A stretch of DNA of 64,000 nucleotides from Thalassobacillus cyri (GCF_900107755.1 NZ_FNQR01000002.1:186001-250000); one strand, 5' to 3'. Shown: positions 8,314-16,385, counted from the stretch's first letter. Notes: generated from the sequence alone by a model not told the origin. Made by a program: numbers and translations.

Positions 8314-9231
8314 GTGTCGACGTTCAATCAGCAGCTAAAAGAAGAGTTTTTATCTGTAACCACAGACCGTACGCGTATTTATACGATACTATCAAAGGCG
8401 AGCAATAATAAAACAAAAGTACAAAAAGATGAAAAATCTTATTACGATGAAGAGAGAGATCGCCAATCGATAGCGAAATATTACCGGGATATTGATTTTG
8501 ACCAGGAGGATCAAGAAGAGCGCTTTCAAGCACTGGGACGGCTTCTGGAAGAAACCCATACCAGGCAGGTTCGTTACGATCCAAGTGAATATGTCTATCC
8601 GTGGGTAGATTTACGCCCTGATGGAACCCTTAGGAGTGTTTATTCCGGTCAGCAGCGTGACGCAGAAGAAGTAATCAAGGAAGACTATGAAACTTCATTG
8701 AAGCGTACCCGGGAAATTGAGAAGTTAGAGAAGCATCATGGGGGAGAGAAATTGGCAGGGATTGCTGCTGCATTCAAATATAACTGTGAGCACACTGTTC
8801 CCCAATCCTGGTACGATGCGAAGGAACCAATGCGGGGCGATATTCACCAATTGTTCACATGCGATCCGGTCTGTAACTCGATCCGGAGCAACTATCCCTA
8901 TCACGACTTTCCCAATTATGACCCGGATCAGGTGGAAGCCTCACGCATCGAAAAAGCATGCGGAAAAGCTGAAGATGGATTATTCGAGCCGGAGCATGCA
9001 AAAGGGGCCGTGGCAAGGGCCATGCTTTACTTCCTGCTTCGCTATCCCGATAAAATCGAAGCTTCCCATTTGAAGACGATCGACATTGAACTGCTGCAGG
9101 CATGGCACCAGACATATCCGCCAACCATCTATGAACGCCACCGCAATCAGGCAATCCAGGAAATCCAGGGCAACCGAAATCCTTATATTGATTTTCCCGA
9201 TGAAATGACTAAAAGAAAAACATGTATATAA
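8314..9231 (+). CDS. Endonuclease I family nuclease without signal peptide
   Basis: 305 residues. The core matches the EndA/Bsn/YurI endonuclease I fold: KYNCEHTVPQSWY (metal-binding His-Glu-His region), GDIHQLFTCDPVCNSIRSNYP and a C-terminal helical part. The family cleaves RNA and DNA non-specifically using Mg2+. GTG 8314 is preceded by AGGAGGG with six-base spacing. Bacillus homologues are usually secreted, but this N terminus (MSTFNQQLKEEFLSV) is hydrophilic with no signal peptide or lipobox, so the protein appears cytosolic or uses another route. It follows the VWA remnant on the same strand. Confidence 0.82.
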   Translation: MSTFNQQLKEEFLSVTTDRTRIYTILSKASNNKTKVQKDEKSYYDEERDRQSIAKYYRDIDFDQEDQEERFQALGRLLEETHTRQVRYDPSEYVYPWVDLRPDGTLRSVYSGQQRDAEEVIKEDYETSLKRTREIEKLEKHHGGEKLAGIAAAFKYNCEHTVPQSWYDAKEPMRGDIHQLFTCDPVCNSIRSNYPYHDFPNYDPDQVEASRIEKACGKAEDGLFEPEHAKGAVARAMLYFLLRYPDKIEASHLKTIDIELLQAWHQTYPPTIYERHRNQAIQEIQGNRNPYIDFPDEMTKRKTCI

Positions 9232-9271
9232 TCAGGAGTTGAAAGATCTAAGCGGTTAAAAAACAGTTTGG

Positions 9272-9289
9272 TTCCTACCATGGTAGGAA
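9272..9289. repeat. Perfect 18-bp palindrome
   Basis: TTCCTACCATGGTAGGAA is a perfect palindrome in the gap after the endonuclease gene, about 40 bases before the parS site. Confidence 0.6.
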
Positions 9290-9328
9290 ATAAGGAAGGC
9301 GCAACGAAAAATGGCGTCTTCCTTATTT
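9288..9328. terminator. Bidirectional terminator
   Basis: AAATAAGGAAG (9288-9298) pairs with CTTCCTTATTT (9318-9328), between the convergent endonuclease and P5CR-like genes. Confidence 0.8.
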
Positions 9329-9329
9329 A

Positions 9330-9345
9330 TGTTCCACGTGAAACA
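9330..9345. other. parS centromere site (Spo0J/ParB binding)
   Basis: TGTTCCACGTGAAACA is, as recalled, identical to the canonical B. subtilis parS sequence (consensus TGTTNCACGTGAAACA). It is intergenic between two convergent genes. ParB (Spo0J) loads at such sites, spreads, and recruits Soj and SMC for chromosome segregation. A chance exact match to a 16-mer in 64 kb is very unlikely. Confidence 0.88.
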
Positions 9346-9354
9346 ATCACAATT

Positions 9355-10023
9355 TTAAAGTTTCCCTTTGAACTCCTTGGCAATCTCTTGTCCGAAATGG
9401 CCGAGTTTCCCTTGGCTATAGGAGCGAATTACTTCCGGGGCCAGGGAGGTTAAGGCTCTTTCTTTATATTCCATCGGGAGATGCTTTCTTTCAAATTCTT
9501 TTTCAATCTCAACAGCTGCTTTGATCGCCTGGTAAGTAGCCATTTTATTGACCTTGATCACTACATCTTCGTCATCATTTTTTACTTCCCCGACGTAACG
9601 GAATACGTTCAAAAGTGCTGCAGGAAGCTGTTGCTCGGTAATAAACAAGCCATTTCCGTGCTCAGATAAGTCGGCGGCATGCCCCATGAACTTCAAACCT
9701 GCAATCTTCTTATCAGGAAATTCCCTTCTCACTTCTTCAGTACTTAACGAAGTGGCCATGTTGATGAATAGGGTATCCGTGTCTTTCCTCTCCTGGATAA
9801 ATGGAATGATCCGCTTAGCAGGAAGCGCCAAAAGCATCACGTCCAATTGAGTTATGTCAGTTTCTTTTAGCAGGAAACCATTCGGATAGTAGCTGATGAA
9901 ACTTTCTGCTTTCGCTTGATTAGGGTGATAGACACCGATGGTTATGTCATGTTTCGCCCATTGGCTCATCAACGCGCTTCCAAGTTTACCGATGCCTGCC
10001 AGGCCAATTTTGGTTTTTGTCAT
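9355..10023 (-). CDS. Pyrroline-5-carboxylate reductase-like NAD(P)-binding protein
   Basis: 222 residues. The N-terminal Rossmann fold starts with IGLAGIGKLGSALMSQW, the GxGxxG-type motif of the ProC/F420-dependent reductase superfamily, followed by VMLLALPAKRI. The C-terminal half is helical. It is shorter than true ProC (about 270 residues) and I do not see the conserved C-terminal ProC signature clearly, so proline biosynthesis is not assured. It is monocistronic and ends right next to parS. Confidence 0.65.
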   Translation of the reverse strand: MTKTKIGLAGIGKLGSALMSQWAKHDITIGVYHPNQAKAESFISYYPNGFLLKETDITQLDVMLLALPAKRIIPFIQERKDTDTLFINMATSLSTEEVRREFPDKKIAGLKFMGHAADLSEHGNGLFITEQQLPAALLNVFRYVGEVKNDDEDVVIKVNKMATYQAIKAAVEIEKEFERKHLPMEYKERALTSLAPEVIRSYSQGKLGHFGQEIAKEFKGKL

Positions 10024-10208
10024 GAGAATCTCTCCTTTTTTTGCTTATCTACCATCATTATACAGATGTCCACGCACTTCTTTCATTAGCCATGGTCGTT
10101 ACGACCTATTGTTATCGGACGAACGTTCTGTTTTTGAATTTTACAAAGGAGACTGCAGAAAAAGGAAGAATTAAGTAGAATAATCTAGAAATTAAAGGAG
10201 GAATTTCA

Positions 10209-11420
10209 TTGAGAAAAAAGAACAAATTTGCATTACTGTGCAGTTCCATCGTACTTACAGCTGGTTTAGCCGCTCCTGTTTATGCAGATTCCCATGGGAC
10301 TAACCCTGGTACACCAGAAAACCAGGAGTATTCGATTGGTGGTTTTATCAGCCATGCTGAATTAAGTAATAAGCTTGCTCAAATTGAAAAGAGCAGTCAA
10401 GGCACGGTGGATGTGGAAGTAGCCGGCTATTCCAACCAGGGACGTGAAATATATACAGCGACTGTTGGAACTGGTGATAAAGTTCTGTTGCTTCAAAGTG
10501 AAATTCACGGCAATGAAAAAACAGGTACAGCTGCATTACTGAATTTGTTGCAGAGTTTCGGTTCTAATAACTCCCCTGAAATAAAGAACATTCTTCAGGA
10601 AGTGACCATCGTAGCCATGCCGATGATCAACCCGGATGCAACGGAATTGAACCGCCGGGGGAACGATATGACATGGGAAGAGGTCGTGGAAGATTTTCCT
10701 CAGCTGGAAGGTGCTGAGCCATCCTGGAACTATTATACGTATACCAATCAATATTGGGATTATGCTTCACAGCCTGGTTTTGATGTCAATCGTGATTTTA
10801 ATCCTGATTTAGATTATCAGCCACAACCAGAGGACTTTCCTGCAAATTCCAGTCAGCCGGGATGGTACATCACACCGGAAGCCCAAACAGTACGAGATGT
10901 TTATAAAGGTTTGATGGAGGAGTATGGAAAGGTAGATGTTTTTGTCGACCTTCATCACCAGGGTGAGTACTATGTAGAAGGAAGCGATGAAAAGGTAACT
11001 CTTTCCATTTCCGGGGATTTCATTCCTCATCCGGAAAGTGTAGAGGGAGAAAAATATAGTGAATACGCCGACACTTATGATTTTGATTTTTCCAAGAAGT
11101 TAAATGTAGCGGCATATGATGCGCTGCAGGAGAGAGGAAACTCGCCGTTTGACAACATCACTCTGTATCCGCAGAACCTTGATCTTCCTGGAACTGCACT
11201 AGGTTCTTTTGCCTTGAATGGAAGTGGTGCCGTCCTGTTTGAAGTAACCGGGCAAACCCAGAGTTATGGTCAAAAGAAGCTGGGACAGTTGGTAAAAGCT
11301 GTTGAGCTTGGTGTTTATGGGATCATCGATCAGGTTGCATCTGGAGATGTGTATGAAATTGATGCCGATCGTTATTACGATATCCCGTTGACAGATCGCG
11401 ACCAAGACTATGGTTTCTAA
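10209..11420 (+). CDS. Exported M14 family zinc carboxypeptidase
   Basis: 403 residues starting at TTG 10209 with AAAGGAGG upstream. A signal peptide (KKNKFALLCSSIVLTAGLAAPVYA) precedes an M14 carboxypeptidase domain. The zinc ligands are visible as HGNE (about residue 104) and the His of DLHHQGEYY, and the catalytic Glu is in AVLFEVTGQ near residue 345. The protein is acidic, in keeping with an extracellular enzyme in saline surroundings. It likely removes C-terminal residues from peptides or peptidoglycan outside the cell. It is monocistronic with a terminator at 11441. Confidence 0.85.
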   Translation: MRKKNKFALLCSSIVLTAGLAAPVYADSHGTNPGTPENQEYSIGGFISHAELSNKLAQIEKSSQGTVDVEVAGYSNQGREIYTATVGTGDKVLLLQSEIHGNEKTGTAALLNLLQSFGSNNSPEIKNILQEVTIVAMPMINPDATELNRRGNDMTWEEVVEDFPQLEGAEPSWNYYTYTNQYWDYASQPGFDVNRDFNPDLDYQPQPEDFPANSSQPGWYITPEAQTVRDVYKGLMEEYGKVDVFVDLHHQGEYYVEGSDEKVTLSISGDFIPHPESVEGEKYSEYADTYDFDFSKKLNVAAYDALQERGNSPFDNITLYPQNLDLPGTALGSFALNGSGAVLFEVTGQTQSYGQKKLGQLVKAVELGVYGIIDQVASGDVYEIDADRYYDIPLTDRDQDYGF

Positions 11421-11440
11421 AAAATAATAAGAACATAAAA

Positions 11441-11467
11441 AAACAGACCTGCCACGCGGGTCTGTTT
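11441..11467. terminator. Bidirectional terminator
   Basis: AAACAGACC (11441-11449) pairs with GGTCTGTTT (11459-11467), between convergent M14 and LOG-family genes. Confidence 0.85.
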
Positions 11468-11469
11468 TC

Positions 11470-12054
11470 TTATGTCTGGTCTTCCGAGATATAAGTCCTT
11501 GTCCCGGAAGGAGCATCATAGTTCTGTAATTGATGAATCAGTCCTGTTGGATCACTGTCTACAAGTGCCATCGTCCGATGTTTCTCTGCTAAAAAATGTT
11601 CCCTGGACATATGGTTGAATAACGCAACGAGTGGTTCATAATACTGATTGACATTAAAGAGACCAAACGGTTTTCGATGAAGCCCGAGCTGCGCCCAGGT
11701 GAAAATCTCGAAGAACTCTTCCATTGTGCCCGCACCGCCGGGCATCACGATAAAACCATCAGCAAGCTCTGCCATCTTCGCTTTTCTCTCATGCATCGAA
11801 TCAACAACAATCAGTTTGGATAAGTGCTGGTGGGTATGTTCTTTCTGATCCAGAAAATCTGGCATGACCCCAATGGCTTGTCCACCTGCTTCAAGCACGG
11901 TGTCTGCAATTGTTCCCATCATGCCGACACTTGCCCCACCGTAAACGAGGGTAATATTTTTTCTTGCCAATTCTTTTCCCAGTGCCTTGGCACCTTCTGC
12001 ATATACTTCCGAAGCTCCCATGCTGGCTCCGCAAAATACCGCGATCTTGTCCAC
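11470..12054 (-). CDS. LOG family protein (TIGR00730-type, YvdD-like)
   Basis: 194 residues with GTG start (12054) preceded by AAAGGAGG. The Rossmann-like fold of the LOG family is clear: VFCGASMGASEVY, the PGGAGTMEEFFE signature (PGGxGT) and LVYGGASVGMMG. Plant and some bacterial members are cytokinin riboside 5'-monophosphate phosphoribohydrolases that release the base from a nucleotide; the natural substrate in Bacillaceae is uncertain. It is monocistronic. Confidence 0.87.
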   Translation of the reverse strand: MDKIAVFCGASMGASEVYAEGAKALGKELARKNITLVYGGASVGMMGTIADTVLEAGGQAIGVMPDFLDQKEHTHQHLSKLIVVDSMHERKAKMAELADGFIVMPGGAGTMEEFFEIFTWAQLGLHRKPFGLFNVNQYYEPLVALFNHMSREHFLAEKHRTMALVDSDPTGLIHQLQNYDAPSGTRTYISEDQT

Positions 12055-12226
12055 TAGACTGCCTCCTTTTCGTCTCTGTCTTTATAGTATCATTTACACT
12101 AATTCTATGACGGAAAACCGAAAACCTTTCAATTATCTTAATCATTTCTTAATATTCACCGATGTTTTAAAACCATCCTTGTTGGTAATGGTTTAGGGAT
12201 GTGAAAAATAGAGGAGGATGTTTTTA

Positions 12227-12970
12227 ATGCCTAGTCTTCAAGATAAAGTAGTAATCATTACGGGAGCTTCCAGTGGAATTGGAGAAGAAACCGCCAAAGA
12301 ATTATCTTCTAAAGGTGCCAAATTGGTTTTGGCGGCAAGAAGAGAGGAACGATTGCAGGAATTGAAAGATAAAATTAATCAAGGTGGGGGAGAGGCCACT
12401 TACAAGGCAACCGACGTCACCAGCCACGAGGAAATGGAAAAGCTGGCAGAACATGCAATTGATGAGTTCGGGCAAATTGATGCCCTGGTGAACAATGCCG
12501 GGCTAATGCCTTTATCCTTATTGAACAAACAAAAAGTGGACGAATGGGATAAAATGATCGACGTTAACATTCGTGGTGTGCTTTACGGGATTAACGCTGT
12601 ACTTCCGCATATGCGGGAACGAAAACAGGGCCATATTATCAACCTGTCTTCTGTGGCAGGGCATGTCGTCTTTCCGGGAAGTGCCGTATACAGTGCAACT
12701 AAGTTTGCAGTCCGGGCTATCACCGATGGGCTACGCATGGAAGAATCGAAAAATAGCAATATCCGGGCAACCATCATTTCGCCAGGCGCAGTTTCTACAG
12801 AACTGACATCAACCATTACAGATGAAGATTTGAAGTCCGGTGTTGATGATCTTTATGATATGGCGATCCAGCCAGACAGTATTGCGAGAACCATCCGTTT
12901 TGCTCTGGAAGAACCCGCCGAAGTGACCATTAACGAAATAGTCGTCCGCCCAACTGAACAAGAGATGTAA
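12227..12970 (+). CDS. SDR family oxidoreductase (YdfG-like)
   Basis: 247 residues. Start at ATG 12227, since GAGGAGG (12211-12217) is the ribosome binding site; an ATG at 12218 overlaps it. The NAD(P) motif is TGASSGIGEET, followed by NNAG, catalytic Ser in INLSSVAG and the YxxxK pair in VYSATKFAV. The C terminus (EVTINEIVVRPTEQ) resembles the YdfG/short-chain serine dehydrogenase-like branch. The substrate cannot be told. It is followed by a strong terminator. Confidence 0.88.
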   Translation: MPSLQDKVVIITGASSGIGEETAKELSSKGAKLVLAARREERLQELKDKINQGGGEATYKATDVTSHEEMEKLAEHAIDEFGQIDALVNNAGLMPLSLLNKQKVDEWDKMIDVNIRGVLYGINAVLPHMRERKQGHIINLSSVAGHVVFPGSAVYSATKFAVRAITDGLRMEESKNSNIRATIISPGAVSTELTSTITDEDLKSGVDDLYDMAIQPDSIARTIRFALEEPAEVTINEIVVRPTEQEM

Positions 12971-12978
12971 AGAACTGT

Positions 12979-13020
12979 ACCCCCCGGTTCTCAAAATTGG
13001 ATAACCCGGGGGGTTCCTTT
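12979..13020 (+). terminator. Terminator after the SDR gene
   Basis: ACCCCCCGG (12979-12987) pairs with CCGGGGGGT (13006-13014). Confidence 0.85.
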
Positions 13021-13044
13021 AAAAAGTTTAATTTTGTTGAAGGA

Positions 13045-13112
13045 TTAAAGTGTAAGAAAAGACTAAGTTTTTCCCCATAAGTACTTGGCGACAAGCCGAG
13101 TTTTTTTTATGA
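13045..13112 (+). repeat. Dispersed intergenic element, copy A
   Basis: The stretch running from TTAAAGTGTAAGAAAAGACT to ACTTGGCGACAAGCCGAG and a T-run aligns over about 65 bases with 22808-22870. Its 3' part is a terminator-like stem (ACTTGGC/GCCGAGT). It lies just upstream of the GNAT gene at 13152. Confidence 0.5.
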
Positions 13113-13151
13113 AAAAATAGTATGATAGAAAGTAATGAAAAGGGGAATAGT

Positions 13152-13694
13152 ATGTTTACATATAAAATCGATGAAGAAATTTCACTGAAATTGCCAGAGA
13201 TCGCCGATGCCGACCACGTTTTTGAACTGACAGATAACTCACGCGACCATTTGCGAGAATGGCTCGGATGGGTAGATATGACGAAGCGAGTGGAAGACAC
13301 GAAAGCTTTCATCCAATTATCGAGAAAAGGGTACATAGAAAACAAAAGCTTAACCACTTTCATCCTGTATAAAGGTGAAATTGCAGGAACGGCTGGTTAT
13401 AACGAAATCGATTGGACGAATAAAGTGGCTTACATCGGGTATTGGCTCGGCGAGGGTTATCAGGGGAAGGGCATCATGACAAGGGTTGCAAAAGCGCTGA
13501 CCGATTATGCATTTACGGGATTAAACCTGAATCGCGTCGATATTAAGGCAGCCTATGAGAATACAAAAAGCAGAGCAGTGCCGGAGCGGCTGGGGTTCGT
13601 CGAAGAAGGAAGAATCAGACAGGCGGAATGGTTGTATGACCATTACGTCGACCATGTTGTTTATGGCATGCTGAAAGCAGAATGGAAAAAATAA
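13152..13694 (+). CDS. GNAT acetyltransferase, RimL/YdaF-like
   Basis: 180 residues starting at ATG 13152 after AAAAGGGGAA. RimL-type features are the substrate-side DHLREWLGWVD, the acetyl-CoA loop GYWLGEGYQGKGIMTRV (V/I-x-x-x-x-Q/R-G-x-G/A) and LNRVDIKAAYENTKSRAVPE. The group acetylates N-terminal amines of ribosomal proteins or small molecules; the actual substrate is unknown. Dispersed element A lies directly in front. Confidence 0.87.
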   Translation: MFTYKIDEEISLKLPEIADADHVFELTDNSRDHLREWLGWVDMTKRVEDTKAFIQLSRKGYIENKSLTTFILYKGEIAGTAGYNEIDWTNKVAYIGYWLGEGYQGKGIMTRVAKALTDYAFTGLNLNRVDIKAAYENTKSRAVPERLGFVEEGRIRQAEWLYDHYVDHVVYGMLKAEWKK

Positions 13695-13696
13695 AA

Positions 13697-13741
13697 TGGC
13701 CACCCCGGATCCTCCAGGTAATGGAAGTCCCGGGGCGGCCA
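13697..13741 (+). terminator. Long hairpin terminator (dispersed hairpin element, copy 2)
   Basis: TGGCC-A-CCCCGG (13697-13708) pairs with CCGGGG-C-GGCCA (13730-13741). The inner part CCGGATCCTCCA...TGGA.GTCCCGG repeats the element at 6927-6960. Confidence 0.7.
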
Positions 13742-13766
13742 AATAGGGATGGCCAAATAAAGAAAA

Positions 13767-13790
13767 AAGCCAGGGCACATGCCCTGGCTT
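13767..13790 (-). terminator. Terminator of the NlpC/P60 gene
   Basis: AAGCCAGGGC (13767-13776) pairs with GCCCTGGCTT (13781-13790); the T-run follows on the minus strand. Confidence 0.85.
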
Positions 13791-13803
13791 TAGGTATCAC
13801 GAA

Positions 13804-14598
13804 TTATTGAAAAGATTTGACGCCTAGATAATGATCTTGCCAGTAATCGATGGTGATGTCTGCTACTTCGACACCATCAGATCCCGCGTGAATCATCTTG
13901 TTATCGCCGATATAGATACCGCTGTGAGAAGCTCCTTCGGTGTCATACGTCCCTTCAAAGAAGATGACATCCCCGACTTTTGGAGATTCTACAGTAGTAC
14001 CATTATTCAACCACATGTCACTTTCTTTTCTGTCCAGTTCCACGCCGACTTGCGCGAATACATACTGGATGAACCCGCTGCTGTCAAAGCCGTCCGGAGT
14101 AGTGCCGCCCCATACGTAAGGTGTGCCGATTACGCTTTCTGCGATAGACACAACATCAGAGGAGGAAGCTGCATCCTCGGAAGCGGTATCTTCATCTAAG
14201 GACACTGTTTCTGTCTTTGCGGTTTCACTATCAGCTGTGCCGTTTAATGCTGCCAAGGTGTTTGGTCCAGCGACTCCATCAACAGCAAGACCCTGGTCAG
14301 CCTGGAAGTCTTTTACTGCAGCTTCTGTAATCGGACCAAAAATGCCATCAAGGTTATATGTATAATAACCCAGATCTTCCAGTTCCGCTTGTAGCGCTTC
14401 TACTTCCTGGCCACGGTCGCCTTTATCAAGAAATGATGTTTCGACTTGTTGATTGTCAGAAACACTTGTATCTGTATCTCCTGCAGATGGGTCAGCTTTT
14501 GCAAATGCCCCATCACTTAGAACAGGCGTGAATGCCAGGGACGTTACCAAAGCGGTTGAAACAACATATTTCCTTACCGAAAGTTTTGTTTTGTACAT
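13804..14598 (-). CDS. Exported PG-binding/NlpC-P60 protein with Ser in place of catalytic Cys
   Basis: 264 residues. A signal peptide (about residues 1-33) is followed by a PG_binding_1 domain (KGDRGQEVEALQAELEDLG, then YNLDGIFGPITEAAVKDFQ; about 57-118), an acidic linker and an NlpC/P60 domain (about 148-264). P60 peptidases use Cys in the motif FDCSGF; here residue 173 is Ser (FDSSGF, codon AGC). The partner histidines remain (ASHSGIYIG, MIHAGSDGV). A Cys-to-Ser change would normally abolish endopeptidase activity, so the protein may be a wall-binding pseudoenzyme. ATG start with AGGAGGAA upstream; monocistronic. Confidence 0.87.
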   Translation of the reverse strand: MYKTKLSVRKYVVSTALVTSLAFTPVLSDGAFAKADPSAGDTDTSVSDNQQVETSFLDKGDRGQEVEALQAELEDLGYYTYNLDGIFGPITEAAVKDFQADQGLAVDGVAGPNTLAALNGTADSETAKTETVSLDEDTASEDAASSSDVVSIAESVIGTPYVWGGTTPDGFDSSGFIQYVFAQVGVELDRKESDMWLNNGTTVESPKVGDVIFFEGTYDTEGASHSGIYIGDNKMIHAGSDGVEVADITIDYWQDHYLGVKSFQ

Positions 14599-14776
14599 GA
14601 AATTCCTCCTAGAGAGTATTCGTGTTGTTGAAGCTTGTCGAAGTTTGTCTTTCGCAAGCCAATTCCTAGTCTAACAGACGAATACTGTAAAGAGGTTTCA
14701 CTGACATTAAGCTAAGATAATAATAGTTTTACAAGAAATAATAGGTAATCAAACCATTGGGTTCCTGCAAAAGGAA

Positions 14777-14800
14777 AGCCACCCTGTTTAAAGAGTGGCT
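14777..14800 (-). terminator. Terminator of the PaaI-like gene
   Basis: AGCCACCCT (14777-14785) pairs with AGAGTGGCT (14792-14800). Confidence 0.65.
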
Positions 14801-14811
14801 GTGTAAATCTA

Positions 14812-15291
14812 TTACTTACCGAATGATTCAGGCATCAAGGCAGCAACAACTTCTCCTTTGGAACAAAGGACATCCCCTGCATAAACCTCTGTATGTACTT
14901 TGAACTTCTTGGGGTGGATTTCTTCTACCTCACCGATAGCTTTCAACGGAACATCCTGCGGGGTAGGCTTCAGGAATTTCACTTCCAACGAAGCCGTTAC
15001 AAAACGTGGTGCCTCGGCGTCGTCATCAGGCTCATGCCCATTTTTCCGATGTAACGCTAAAGCAGCTGACCCTGTCCCGTGACAGTCGATCAAGGAAGCT
15101 GTCAGCCCTCCGTAAACAAAACCTGGCACAGCCGTATGTTCCGGGCGTGGCGTGTAAATTGTTACGGTTTGATCTCCATCCCATCCCGTCCGGAAGTGAT
15201 GGCCCTCTTTGTTCAGCCTTCCACACCCATAACACCAGGAAAAGTCGTCTGGATAAACATCCTGAATCGCGTTTTCAACCTGTTTTGCCAA
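14812..15291 (-). CDS. PaaI-type hotdog thioesterase
   Basis: 159 residues starting at TTG 15291 with GGAGG eight bases upstream. The hotdog-fold core is recognised from WCYGCGRLNKEGHHFRTGW, VPGFVYGGLTASLIDCHGT (general-base region) and the hydrophobic sheet ASLEVKFLKPT. Such enzymes hydrolyse acyl-CoA thioesters in the cytosol. A Cys-x-x-Cys pair (CYGC) near the N terminus is a recurrent feature of this subfamily. The physiological acyl-CoA cannot be told. Confidence 0.82.
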   Translation of the reverse strand: MAKQVENAIQDVYPDDFSWCYGCGRLNKEGHHFRTGWDGDQTVTIYTPRPEHTAVPGFVYGGLTASLIDCHGTGSAALALHRKNGHEPDDDAEAPRFVTASLEVKFLKPTPQDVPLKAIGEVEEIHPKKFKVHTEVYAGDVLCSKGEVVAALMPESFGK

Positions 15292-15338
15292 TAGATTCGC
15301 CTCCTTTTTCTTTTAGTATAGCATGAAAAAAGAGATTG

Positions 15339-16253
15339 CTAGGATACAGCACCAACCAGCCAGAGCATCAGTGGAACGGTAATTAAGCTGGCAACTGTCG
15401 TCACTAATGTACTATAAGAAACCAGCTGTGGTTCGGTATTGAATTGCAACGAATACATCGTCGTGTTTGCGGCTGTCGGCATGGCTGCCAGAATGATCAG
15501 GATACTGGCCAGCATTGGGTCTAACCCCATGATCATCGTCAATACTAAAGCAAGAACTGGCGAGACAATCATGCGTATCGAAAAAATGGTAGAGAGGTCA
15601 GCCCATTTTACCGTACCCTTTGTCAGTGATGCGAGCTGCATACCGAGAACGATCATGATTGTCGGAATGGTAGCGTCAGCAACAAAGTGGACGGCTTGCA
15701 TGATGAACTCCGGAACGCTAACACTGAATGCCTGTGTCATCAAACCCAGGATGACCGCATAGTTAATCGGCATCCTGGCGATTTTCACAAGTGAATCTTT
15801 GAAACTATGGTTGGCTGTACTGCTTCCACGGGCGGCAAAATAAAGGCCCACCGTATTCATCAATAATGACTGGATGACCATCATGATGATGGCATAGTCC
15901 ACACCAGCCTCTCCATAAGCGAACAAAATGATTGGAACCCCGTAGTTGCCGCTATTCATAAATACGCTGGCAAGTACCAGGGCGGAAGATTTCGATCTTG
16001 ATTGCGCTTGTAATTTAGCAATAACAACGACCAATAAAATCAATAGCAGCATCAGCGCGATGCAAAAAATCACGATGTATAAGTAATCAATGGTTACTTC
16101 ATTCGTATAAAACGTCCGAAAAGCCAGGAATGGATACATTAAGTATAAGGCGGCAGTGGAAATAGACTTCCGATCAAAGCCGATCTGTTTCTGTCCGATA
16201 AATCCAATTGCAAAAATGATAAAAGCTGGAACTACGATTAGGATGACTTCCAT
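15339..16253 (-). CDS. AEC family transporter (auxin efflux carrier-like)
   Basis: 304 residues with about ten hydrophobic segments. The N-terminal VVPAFIIFAIGFIGQK, the middle NSGNYGVPIILFAYGEAG and the C-terminal AAMPTAANTTMYSLQFN are typical of AEC family permeases, several of which carry malate or other dicarboxylates in Firmicutes. It lies just downstream of the MaeN-type symporter on the same strand, with a terminator between. Its 5' leader contains a 22-bp tandem duplication that ends at the start codon; the ribosome binding site is weak (GGTG). Confidence 0.87.
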   Translation of the reverse strand: MEVILIVVPAFIIFAIGFIGQKQIGFDRKSISTAALYLMYPFLAFRTFYTNEVTIDYLYIVIFCIALMLLLILLVVVIAKLQAQSRSKSSALVLASVFMNSGNYGVPIILFAYGEAGVDYAIIMMVIQSLLMNTVGLYFAARGSSTANHSFKDSLVKIARMPINYAVILGLMTQAFSVSVPEFIMQAVHFVADATIPTIMIVLGMQLASLTKGTVKWADLSTIFSIRMIVSPVLALVLTMIMGLDPMLASILIILAAMPTAANTTMYSLQFNTEPQLVSYSTLVTTVASLITVPLMLWLVGAVS

Positions 16254-16254
16254 A

Positions 16255-16298
16255 TTTTCACCACATTCATCTTAAATTTTCACCACATTCATCTTAAA
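16255..16298 (-). repeat. 22-bp tandem duplication in the AEC leader
   Basis: Two identical 22-base units (16255-16276 and 16277-16298), each containing CACCACATTCATCTTAAA on the plus strand, with the next four bases continuing the pattern. On the minus strand each copy supplies a GTGGTG sequence before the ATG, so the leader holds two ribosome-binding-like motifs. Confidence 0.9.
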
Positions 16299-16311
16299 TT
16301 TTAACCACAAA

Positions 16312-16345
16312 AGGAGCTGCCTCTGAAATTATCAAAGACAGCCCC
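16312..16345 (-). terminator. Terminator of the maeN-like gene
   Basis: On the minus strand GGGGCTGTCTT and AGAGGCAGCTCC pair around a short loop and a T-run follows; it separates the symporter from the AEC gene. Confidence 0.7.
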
Positions 16346-16385
16346 ACCAGCAAATTGATACGCAGGTTAGGTTGATTTTATTATA

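Noticed and set aside
10125-10145. LexA-type box near CGAACGTTCTG
   Set aside because: It does not fit the CGAAC-N4-GTTCG consensus.
12218-12226. ATG 12218 as start of the SDR gene
   Set aside because: It overlaps the GAGGAGG ribosome binding site; ATG 12227 has correct spacing and the usual N terminus.
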